Part shown: positions 1-5,240 of the stretch, one piece after another | Numbering within the stretch: position 1 is the stretch's first letter | How the letters are laid out: each line of letters begins with the position of its first letter | From: Betaproteobacteria bacterium | GTDB lineage: Bacteria > Pseudomonadota > Gammaproteobacteria > Burkholderiales > SG8-41 | Direction of reading: 5' to 3' | DNA length: 5,880 bases | NCBI GenBank assembly: GCA_025353085.1 | Contig: JANXRI010000328.1 | Location: forward strand, 1-5,880 | Made by a program: the position numbers and the translations under genes | The notes under the pieces: model-generated | The model's database searches: none | What the model saw: the letters and a program-made list of their open reading frames with translations, nothing else | What the model was told of the DNA's origin: nothing

Positions 1-1
1 C

Positions 2-829
2 GTCATGCGCGTGATGGCGGTAATGGCACATCAGGGTGCCGCTGCTGCGCTGAGGATGGTAATACTCGCGCGCCGCAAAGCCATAATCGATGAAGAGCGC
101 CACGCCGCGTTCGAGACTTGCGCCGAGCGTCGCGACGAACGAGCGCGCGGCGAGGTTGATTTCAGTGATATAGCCGGGTGCGAGGTTGAGACTTTGCGCG
201 GTTGCGAGCACGGCGCCGGCGGCCGGCTGCGTGCTCCACTCGAAGCGATCATTCACGAGTGACACACCGCGTTCAGCGATGCCGCCGGCGCTGACTTCAA
301 CCAGGTGCACGGGCATGGCATCAAGCACTTCGTTGGCGAGAATGACGGCGTTCATTGATAAAGGCAGCACGTCGAGCCATTCGACGCACGCGGCCAGCGC
401 CGGCACCTCTCGCTGCAGGAGTTCACGCTGACGCTCGCGCAAGTCCGCGCTGGTTTCCAGAATCCGATAGCGGCGCGGCAAATTGCCGAGCGCGGCGAGT
501 TCGGCGAGCAGATCGCACGCGAGACGACCGTTGCCGGCACCCAGTTCAACGATGTCCGCGATGCCGCTTCGCAAAATCTGCGCGACCTGCTGCGCGAGCG
601 TGCGGCCGAACAGCGAGCCGATGCCCGGCGCGGTCACGAAATCGCCGGCGCCGCCGAATTTAATTGCACCGGCGCTGTAATAGCCAAGGCCCGGTGCATG
701 CAGCGCGAGTTCCATGAAACGCGCGAAGCTAAGCCAGCCGCCGGCGGCAACAATCTCACGTGCGATCAAGTCGCGCAGCCGTGCACTGTGTGCGACCGCA
801 GCCGGCTCTGGCACTGGAAGTTTCGACAA
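2..829 (-). CDS. midA: MidA-like SAM-dependent methyltransferase (COG1565/DUF185), 3' part beyond the window
   Basis: The frame is open from an in-frame TAG at 869-871 to the window's left edge; 276 codons are visible if TTG (829-827) is the start. The family includes human NDUFAF7, which methylates an arginine of a respiratory complex I subunit; the bacterial substrate is less certain. Visible, numbered from the TTG: a MELALHAPGLGYY segment at 39-51, GDFVTAP at 62-68, SAM-binding motif ELGAGNG at 95-101, ANEVLDAMPV at 165-174, IDYGF at 247-251, then EYYHPQRSSGTLMCHYR. Family proteins are about 380 residues, so roughly 100 are missing beyond the edge. No ATG lies upstream of the conserved region and no Shine-Dalgarno is seen; TTG 842-844, CTG 851-853 or GTG 812-814 are alternative starts. 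Family proteins usually read TAPE in the GDFVTAP block; here the Glu is Gly (TAPGIG). Family identity is secure; the start is not. Confidence 0.88.
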   Translation of the reverse strand, partial: MSKLPVPEPAAVAHSARLRDLIAREIVAAGGWLSFARFMELALHAPGLGYYSAGAIKFGGAGDFVTAPGIGSLFGRTLAQQVAQILRSGIADIVELGAGNGRLACDLLAELAALGNLPRRYRILETSADLRERQRELLQREVPALAACVEWLDVLPLSMNAVILANEVLDAMPVHLVEVSAGGIAERGVSLVNDRFEWSTQPAAGAVLATAQSLNLAPGYITEINLAARSFVATLGASLERGVALFIDYGFAAREYYHPQRSSGTLMCHYRHHAHD

Positions 830-880
830 ATGGGCGGGAAACAAGCGGGTCAGAATGATGGTTTGGAACTATGAAGGGCT

Positions 881-895
881 GGTCTCTGCGAGACC
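881..895. repeat. Perfect inverted repeat in the divergent intergenic region
   Basis: GGTCTC, a three-base gap (TGC), then GAGACC: a perfect 6-bp dyad between the midA-like gene and the SDR gene. It would lie in the 5' leader of the leftward gene if that promoter is nearer the SDR gene. It could be an operator or a small RNA hairpin; there is no U tract, so it is not a terminator. Its role is inferred only from position. Confidence 0.4.
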
Positions 896-941
896 GCACT
901 TTAGAGGTACGCCTGATTAATAAAACCTTGTGCGGAGCTTC

Positions 942-957
942 CCGTACAATATACGGC
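942..957 (+). promoter_or_regulatory. Putative -10 box and dyad at the SDR start
   Basis: TACAAT at 945-950 matches a sigma70 -10 box in 5 of 6 positions and ends seven bases before the ATG at 958. Transcription would begin at about 957-958, giving a leaderless mRNA. No good -35 box is visible at the usual distance. CCGTA (942-946) and TACGG (952-956) form a perfect 5-bp inverted repeat around the box. On the other strand GTACAA/ATAAAA (944-949 and 920-925) could serve as a weak leftward promoter (TTGTAC, 18 bases, TTTTAT). The assignment is tentative. Confidence 0.4.
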
Positions 958-1722
958 ATGACGCAATCGACGGCAGGGGCACTCGCGGGCAAGACGGCGT
1001 TGGTCACCGGCGGCGCAAAACGCGTCGGCGCCGCGATCTGCCGCCGCTTGCACGCCCAAGGCGCTAATCTGATGGTGCATCATCGCGCTTCGGTCGATGA
1101 GGCGCGCGCATTGCAGCGGGCGTTAAATGCACAGCGCGCTGACTCGGTCGCGCTGATCCAGGCCGATCTTTTGACCGGGGCAAGTTTGCCGGACCTGGTC
1201 AAGACCACGGTCATGCAATTCGGCGGTCTTGATATTCTGGTCAACAATGCGTCAAGTTTTTTCGCGACGCCGATCGGCGAGATTACCGACAAGGCGTGGG
1301 ACGATTTAATTGGCACTAATCTGAAAGCGCCGCTTTTTTTGTCCCAGGCGGCGGCAGCCGAATTGCGCAAGCGCCACGGCTGCATCGTCAACATCGTCGA
1401 CATACACGCTGAGCTTCCAATGAAAAATTACGTCGTTTACACGGTTGCGAAGGGCGGCTTGCTCGCGCTCACGCGCTCGCTGGCGCGCGAACTGGGCCCT
1501 GACGTGCGCGTGAACGGCGTCGCCCCCGGCACCATTTTGTGGCCGGACGACGACGCCTGGTCCGACGAATTGTCGCGCCAGCGCATCGTCAATCAAACCG
1601 CGCTCAAACGCGCCGGTGAGCCCGACGATATCGCGAAGGCGGTCGAGTTTCTGGTGGCTGCGGCGCCCTATGTGACCGGGCAGGTGATCGCCGTCGACGG
1701 CGGCCGGAGCATCACGTTATGA
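958..1722 (+). CDS. SDR-family oxidoreductase, pteridine reductase type
   Basis: This is a 254-residue NAD(P)H-dependent reductase of the classical short-chain dehydrogenase fold. The Rossmann motif TGGAKRVG (17-24) has the arginine typical of pteridine reductases (PTR1/FolM), where the family's usual motif is TGxxxGxG. NNAS follows at 96-99, and the catalytic pair is Tyr161 and Lys165 (YTVAK). VNGVAPGTILWP and the C-terminal VTGQVIAVDGG are also typical. Family members reduce dihydrobiopterin, dihydromonapterin or dihydrofolate with NADPH; the exact substrate cannot be read here. An ATG at 871 extends the frame but adds a non-conserved stretch across the promoter region, so 958 is preferred; it has no Shine-Dalgarno and may be leaderless. 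The stop overlaps the ttcA start (ATGA), so the two genes are probably co-transcribed and translationally coupled. Confidence 0.9.
   Translation: MTQSTAGALAGKTALVTGGAKRVGAAICRRLHAQGANLMVHHRASVDEARALQRALNAQRADSVALIQADLLTGASLPDLVKTTVMQFGGLDILVNNASSFFATPIGEITDKAWDDLIGTNLKAPLFLSQAAAAELRKRHGCIVNIVDIHAELPMKNYVVYTVAKGGLLALTRSLARELGPDVRVNGVAPGTILWPDDDAWSDELSRQRIVNQTALKRAGEPDDIAKAVEFLVAAAPYVTGQVIAVDGGRSITL
1706..1709 (+). promoter_or_regulatory. Ribosome binding site of ttcA
   Basis: GGAG lies nine bases before the ATG at 1719, inside the end of the SDR gene. It supports 1719 as the ttcA start. No other in-frame start occurs before the conserved TtcA region, so the repeat-derived codons must be translated. 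Confidence 0.5.
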
Positions 1723-2684
1723 ACGCGTCCCGCCCCTCATCCCCCACCCTTCTCCCGGAAGGAGAAGGGTGCCGAGCACTTCCCTCTCCCCCCGGGAGAG
1801 GGACCGAGGGTGAGGGCAACCCGCTCGATCCTAAGCAAGCATACGAGGCGAACAAGCTCGCCAAGCGGTTGCGCCGGCAGGTTGGGCAGGCGATCGGCGA
1901 TTACGCGATGATCAAGGCCGGCGATCGCGTGATGGTTTGCCTGTCGGGCGGCAAGGACAGCTATGCGATGCTCGACGTGCTGCTTAATTTGCGCACGCAT
2001 GCGCCGATTGAATTCGATATTGTGGCGGTGAATCTCGATCAGCGGCATCCCGGCTATCCGGCGCACATCCTGCCCGATTATCTGACGGCGCTCGACGTGC
2101 CGTTTCACATCGAAGTGCAGGACACTTATTCCGTCGTCAAGCGCGTGATTCCCGAGGGCAAGACGATGTGCGGGTTGTGCTCGCGGTTGCGGCGCGGCGT
2201 GCTTTATCGCGTCGCAACAGAACTCGGCGCCACCAAGATCGCGCTTGGCCATCATCGCGACGACATTCTCGAAACCTTTTTTCTTAACTTGTTTTTCGGC
2301 GGCAAGCTCAAAGCCATGCCGCCGAAGCTGGTCTCGGACGACGGTGCGCACGTCGTGATCCGGCCGCTCGCTTACGTGCATGAGCGCGATCTCACGGCTT
2401 ACGCGGCGATCAAACAATTCCCGATCATTCCGTGCGACTTGTGTGGCTCGCAACCGACGCTGCAAAGAAAGCAGATGAAAGATCTGATGCGCGACTGGGA
2501 GAAGCGCTATCCCGGCCGCGTCGAATCGATTTTCCGCAGCCTTCAGGACATTCGGCCTTCTCATTTGCTCGACCGCGAGCTATTTGATTTCGCATCGATT
2601 GCCGCCACCGGCACGCCGCACGAAGACGGGGATAAAGCCTTTGATACGTATAGTGAATACCCGACATTTGTGGAACCGAAGTAG
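1719..2684 (+). CDS. ttcA: tRNA 2-thiocytidine(32) synthetase TtcA
   Basis: TtcA puts sulfur on cytidine 32 of certain tRNAs in the cytoplasm, using ATP and an iron-sulfur cluster. The 321-residue product has the PP-loop SGGKDS at 76-81, a CxxC at Cys151/Cys154 (CGLCSRLRRG) and a second CxxC at Cys239/Cys242 (CDLCGSQ). In TtcA the first pair plus a cysteine of the second motif hold the [4Fe-4S] cluster. GHHRDDILETFFLN and DWEKRYPGR are further family signatures. Residues from about 36 on (QAYEANKLAKRLRRQVGQAI) align with relatives as I recall them. Residues about 6-33 (starting PSSPTLLPEGEG, ending GTEGEG) are encoded by a repeat element and look like no TtcA sequence. The gene overlaps the SDR stop by four bases and ends 75 bases before the next gene, with no clear terminator. 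Confidence 0.96.
   Translation: MNASRPSSPTLLPEGEGCRALPSPPGRGTEGEGNPLDPKQAYEANKLAKRLRRQVGQAIGDYAMIKAGDRVMVCLSGGKDSYAMLDVLLNLRTHAPIEFDIVAVNLDQRHPGYPAHILPDYLTALDVPFHIEVQDTYSVVKRVIPEGKTMCGLCSRLRRGVLYRVATELGATKIALGHHRDDILETFFLNLFFGGKLKAMPPKLVSDDGAHVVIRPLAYVHERDLTAYAAIKQFPIIPCDLCGSQPTLQRKQMKDLMRDWEKRYPGRVESIFRSLQDIRPSHLLDRELFDFASIAATGTPHEDGDKAFDTYSEYPTFVEPK
1734..1816. repeat. Multi-hairpin intergenic-type repeat element inside the ttcA 5' coding region
   Basis: Three inverted repeats lie in 83 bp. The first is CCCTTCTCC (1747-1755) with GGAGAAGGG (1761-1769), loop CGGAA. The second is CCCTCTCCC (1782-1790) with GGGAGAGGG (1794-1802), loop CCC. An outer pair, CCCTCA (1734-1739) and TGAGGG (1811-1816), encloses both. 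The composition and order match the abundant C-rich palindromic repeats found between genes in many proteobacteria, whose chance translations (such as GPSPGGRG and FSFREKG, seen here on the minus strand) are common in databases. Here the element begins 15 bases after the start codon and carries no stop in the ttcA frame. Its boundaries are approximate because no target duplication is evident. Confidence 0.8.
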
Positions 2685-2724
2685 GCGCGAACTGTCGATT
2701 AGCGAGGCATTCAGCGTCTTTAAA

Positions 2725-2753
2725 TTGTCAAAATAATTTTGTCATGGTAAATT
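2725..2753 (+). promoter_or_regulatory. Sigma70-type promoter of the HTH-aminotransferase gene
   Basis: TTGTCA (2725-2730) matches the -35 consensus in 5 of 6 positions. It is followed by exactly 17 bases and TAAATT (2748-2753), which is preceded by TG at 2745-2746 as in an extended -10 box. Transcription would start about six or seven bases further on, at or next to the ATG at 2760, so the long-form mRNA may have no leader. The region is sharply AT-rich against its surroundings. It is the best promoter in the window. Confidence 0.7.
2729..2741. promoter_or_regulatory. Perfect palindrome between -35 and -10, putative operator
   Basis: CAAAAT, one base, ATTTTG: a perfect 6-bp dyad overlapping the end of the -35 box and filling much of the spacer. 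TTGTCA also recurs as a direct repeat at 2725-2730 and 2739-2744. A protein bound here would block RNA polymerase. Since the gene downstream begins with a helix-turn-helix domain, autorepression is a natural guess, but an AT-rich spacer can form such a dyad by chance. Confidence 0.45.
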
Positions 2754-2759
2754 ATCGCC

Positions 2760-4277
2760 ATGAACTGCATCGACCGTCTCGTCGCGCTGTTCGGCTCCCA
2801 AGCCGAAGTGGCGCGCCAGTTCCGCCTCGACCGCGCCGTCGTCAATAACTGGGTCAAATCCGGTTACGTGCCCGCGCGCTGGGCGATGGAGGTTGAGAAC
2901 GCGAGCAATGGTCAGATTACGGCCGCTGCAGTCCTGAACGAAGCCACCGCCAGAAAGCCGCTCCGGATGAAATCGCGTCCGGACGGCGAAAGTTTATTTG
3001 CATCGACACTTACAGGAAACGACAACATGAATGAGTTCGCGCCAGCCAAACGCATTAATTCTTTTCATCCGCCGCAACGCACGCTGATGGGACCTGGGCC
3101 GACCGAAATTCATCCGCGTGTGCTGACTACGATGAGCCAGCCGGCAATCGGTTATCTCGACCCGATCTTCGTCGAGATGATGGAGGAGTTGAAGACGCTG
3201 CTGCGCTATGCGTACCAGACCAGGAACCCGCTCACGTTTCCGATCTCGGGGCCTGGTTCGGTCGGCATGGAATTTTGTTTCGTGAACCTGGTGCGCCCCG
3301 GCGACAAGGTGATCGTGTGCCGCAACGGCGTGTTCGGCGGCCGCATGATCGAGAACGTCGAGCGCTGCGGCGGGACCGCGATCGTCGTCGACGACGAATG
3401 GGGCTCGCCGATCGATCCGCATAAAGTCGAAGATGCATTTCGCAAGAATCCGGGCGTGCGCATTCTCGCATTTGTCCACGCCGAAACCTCGACCGGCTGC
3501 CAGTCCGATGCCAAGACGCTGGTTGAAATCGCGCACAGGCACGATGCGCTTACGATCGTCGATGCGGTGACTTCGTTGGGCGGCACGCCCGTGCTCGTCG
3601 ATGAGTGGAAGATCGATGCGGTTTATTCGGCCAGCCAGAAATGTTTGTCGTGCACACCGGGGCTGTCACCGGTCTCGTTCTCGGAGCGCATGGTCGCCGA
3701 TGTCAAATCGCGCAAGGACAAGATTCATAGCTGGTTCATGGACATGAATCTGCTGCTCGGCTACTGGGGCGCTTCCACGCGCACCTATCATCACACCGCG
3801 CCGACCAACTCGCTGTTCGCGCTGCATGAAGCGCTGTTGCTGATTCGCGAGGAAGGCATCGAAAATTGCTGGGCGCGCCATCACCGCCATCATCTTGCAT
3901 TGAAGGCGGGACTCGAGGCGATGGGACTCACGTTTCTGGTCAAGGAGCAGTACCAGGTTCCGCAAATGAATGCGGTGCGCTGCCCTGAAGGTGTCGATGA
4001 AGCGGCAGTCAGAAAAACGCTTCTCAATGAATTCGGTATCGAGATCGGCGCCGGACTTGGCCCGCTCGCCGGCAAAATCTGGCGCTTCGGTCTGATGGGT
4101 TATTCGTGCCGCCCTGACAACGTCATGCTGTGCCTGTCCGCGCTGGGTTCCGTCTTAAACGACATGGGCTTGCCGGTGCACGTCGGTGATGCCGAATCGG
4201 CGGCGCACGGTGCTTATGCGGCGATGCATGCGACAGCAGCGAAGGCGAAGAAAAAGCCTGTCGCCAAGGCAGCGTAG
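2760..4277 (+). CDS. Cro/YdaS-like HTH domain fused to a class V alanine-glyoxylate-type aminotransferase
   Basis: The frame has 505 codons. Residues 1-62 look like a Cro/YdaS-type DNA-binding domain: GSQAEVARQF, then DRAVVNNWVKSGYVPARW, where the recognition helix would lie, then the ENASNGQIT segment usual after it. Residues 63-89 are a linker. Residues 100-475 form a complete fold-type I, class V PLP aminotransferase close to human AGT1: GPGPTEIHP (111-119), phosphate loop SGPGSVG (163-169), TSTG before Asp268 (pairs with the PLP ring nitrogen), PLP lysine Lys294 in SASQK, and substrate-carboxylate Arg442 in WRFGLMG. Such enzymes move an amino group from alanine or serine to glyoxylate; the substrates here are unknown. 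The tail from 494 is Lys/Ala-rich. Met90 (3027) has its own ribosome binding site and gives the usual enzyme start, so the enzyme may also be made alone (416 residues). The enzyme assignment is firm; that the fused protein is made is inferred from the open frame. Confidence 0.9.
   Translation: MNCIDRLVALFGSQAEVARQFRLDRAVVNNWVKSGYVPARWAMEVENASNGQITAAAVLNEATARKPLRMKSRPDGESLFASTLTGNDNMNEFAPAKRINSFHPPQRTLMGPGPTEIHPRVLTTMSQPAIGYLDPIFVEMMEELKTLLRYAYQTRNPLTFPISGPGSVGMEFCFVNLVRPGDKVIVCRNGVFGGRMIENVERCGGTAIVVDDEWGSPIDPHKVEDAFRKNPGVRILAFVHAETSTGCQSDAKTLVEIAHRHDALTIVDAVTSLGGTPVLVDEWKIDAVYSASQKCLSCTPGLSPVSFSERMVADVKSRKDKIHSWFMDMNLLLGYWGASTRTYHHTAPTNSLFALHEALLLIREEGIENCWARHHRHHLALKAGLEAMGLTFLVKEQYQVPQMNAVRCPEGVDEAAVRKTLLNEFGIEIGAGLGPLAGKIWRFGLMGYSCRPDNVMLCLSALGSVLNDMGLPVHVGDAESAAHGAYAAMHATAAKAKKKPVAKAA
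3014..3019 (+). promoter_or_regulatory. Internal ribosome binding site for a short aminotransferase form
   Basis: AGGAAA ends seven bases before the in-frame ATG at 3027 (codon 90 of the long frame). Translation from here begins MNEFAPAKRINSFHPP and gives a normal-length aminotransferase whose PLP lysine is residue 205, close to Lys209 of human AGT1. The stretch 2990-3026 reads like an intergenic leader rather than a conserved linker. It is the only clear Shine-Dalgarno at this locus, since the upstream ATG at 2760 has none. Confidence 0.6.
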
Positions 4278-4325
4278 CGCTTTATGCTCCTGTAATAGCG
4301 CCGACACTGCTGGCAACGGGGCCAT

Positions 4326-4333
4326 GCTATATT
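4326..4333 (+). promoter_or_regulatory. Extended -10 promoter element of the cyclase gene
   Basis: TG at 4326-4327 region followed by TATATT at 4328-4333 forms an extended -10 box (TGCTATATT, TG at 4325-4326). It ends seven bases before the GTG at 4341, so the message would be leaderless or nearly so. No good -35 box is visible, which extended -10 promoters can tolerate. It lies in the 63-base gap after the aminotransferase gene, giving the cyclase its own promoter. Confidence 0.5.
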
Positions 4334-4334
4334 T

Positions 4335-4354
4335 GTTGCCGTGACTACGGCAAC
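4335..4354. repeat. Inverted repeat over the cyclase start codon, with a third half-site upstream
   Basis: GTTGCCG (4335-4341), six bases, CGGCAAC (4348-4354): a perfect 7-bp dyad whose left arm ends in the G of the GTG start codon. GGCAAC also occurs at 4312-4317, on the other side of the -10 box, so three half-sites bracket the promoter. This looks like a DNA operator more than an RNA switch: if the mRNA starts near 4340, most of the left arm is not transcribed. No regulator is identified. Confidence 0.45.
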
Positions 4355-5231
4355 CCAGCGCTTTGCAATCATGTTTGCCGACGTCAGCGGCAGCACCAGT
4401 CTGTACGAAAAGCTTGGAGACCAGCGCGCGCTCGCCGCGATTGAGGTCGTGTTGTCCGAGCTGCGCAAATCGACCGTTCTGCAGAACGGTCACGTCGTCA
4501 AGACCATCGGCGACGAAGTGATGGCGGTCTTTCCGTCGGTCGACGCGGCCATGCAGGCCGCGTGCGATATGCAGTCGCGGGTCGCGGCGATCCCACAAGG
4601 CGACAATGCGCGGCTTGCGATCCGCGTCGGCTTTCATTTCGGTCCGGCCATCGAAGAAAAGGGCGATTTCTTCGGTGACGCGGTGAATACCGCCGCACGC
4701 ATGGCGGGGCTCGCCAAAAGCGGCCAGATAATCACCAGCGGTCAAACAGTTGATGCGCTCTCGCCGTTGCTCAAAGCGTCCACCCGTGAAATTGACGCAT
4801 TACAAGTCAAAGGTAAGCAGGACGAGATCCGGATTTTCGAAGTGATCTGGCACGACAGTGCGGATTTAACCGCGATGGCCGACCGCGACCTGCCGATAAA
4901 CACGAGCGCGTCCTCACTGACGCTTGCTTACGGCGCGCTGTCGCTCAAGGTCGGCGCCGAGCAAAAATCCGTGTCGATCGGACGGGATGCCGGATGTGAA
5001 TTGGTGGTGCCGGATAAAATGGCGTCCCGCGTACACTGCAAAATAGAATACCGCCGCGGGAATTTTTTTCTCGTCGATCAAAGCACGAATGGCACTTACG
5101 TAACGGTCGGGGGCGACGCCGAAATACTGTTGAAGCGCGAACAAATCATGTTGCGCGGGCGCGGCGTTATCTGTCTCGGCCATACGGCGTCGTCCAAAGA
5201 TGCCGAGCTCTTATCGTTTACCAGCGCCTGA
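4341..5231 (+). CDS. Class III adenylate/guanylate cyclase with C-terminal FHA domain
   Basis: A soluble 296-residue protein with no membrane segment. Residues 7-170 form a class III nucleotide cyclase domain with all expected active-site positions: metal-binding Asp14 (FADVSGST) and Asp58 (KTIGDE), base-selecting Lys54 and Asp113, and transition-state Asn116 and Arg120 (DAVNTAAR). Lys with Asp favours ATP, so cAMP is the likelier product. Residues about 194-285 form an FHA domain, which binds phosphothreonine: IGRD with Arg215, SRVH with Ser229/Arg230/His232, and STNGTY with Asn250. The output may thus be tuned by docking to a Thr-phosphorylated partner, but no Ser/Thr kinase gene is visible here. 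GTG 4341 is chosen because the first ATG (codon 11) falls inside the metal-binding motif. The gene converges on the next one with nine bases between stops. Confidence 0.92.
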   Translation: MTTATQRFAIMFADVSGSTSLYEKLGDQRALAAIEVVLSELRKSTVLQNGHVVKTIGDEVMAVFPSVDAAMQAACDMQSRVAAIPQGDNARLAIRVGFHFGPAIEEKGDFFGDAVNTAARMAGLAKSGQIITSGQTVDALSPLLKASTREIDALQVKGKQDEIRIFEVIWHDSADLTAMADRDLPINTSASSLTLAYGALSLKVGAEQKSVSIGRDAGCELVVPDKMASRVHCKIEYRRGNFFLVDQSTNGTYVTVGGDAEILLKREQIMLRGRGVICLGHTASSKDAELLSFTSA

Positions 5232-5238
5232 ACGGCGC
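5224..5238. repeat. Small hairpin at the convergent gene ends
   Basis: GCGCC, five bases, GGCGC: a perfect 5-bp stem whose loop begins with the TGA stop of the cyclase gene. It is the only dyad in the nine-base gap between the two convergent stops. Neither strand has a T tract after it, so it is at best a weak terminator; transcripts of the two genes may run into each other. Confidence 0.3.
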
Positions 5239-5240
5239 GG

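Noticed and set aside
5..680. Several plus-strand open frames at the left end
   Set aside because: They lie opposite the conserved MidA-like methyltransferase and have no conserved features of their own.
871..957. Longer SDR start at ATG 871 (29 extra codons)
   Set aside because: The added residues resemble no SDR N-terminus and would cover the promoter-like region; ATG 958 gives the normal family length.
1741..1816. CRISPR-like or tandem repeat reading of the C-rich region
   Set aside because: The units are inverted repeats within one element, with no regularly spaced direct repeats or spacers.
1737..2564. Long minus-strand open frame (275 codons) opposite ttcA
   Set aside because: It is a reading shadow of the strongly conserved ttcA frame in GC-rich DNA; its translation shows no domain, and its end is the translated repeat element.
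2994..3542. Minus-strand open frame (182 codons) opposite the aminotransferase
   Set aside because: Its sequence is low-complexity Arg/His/Ala-rich and mirrors the conserved aminotransferase codons on the plus strand.
4277..4301. Possible terminator after the aminotransferase gene (GCGCT ... AGCGC)
   Set aside because: The stem is only 5 bp with a 15-base loop and no T tract follows, so it cannot be called a terminator.
4155..4745. Minus-strand open frame (196 codons) spanning the aminotransferase-cyclase gap
   Set aside because: It overlaps two well-supported genes and the cyclase promoter, and shows no recognisable motif.
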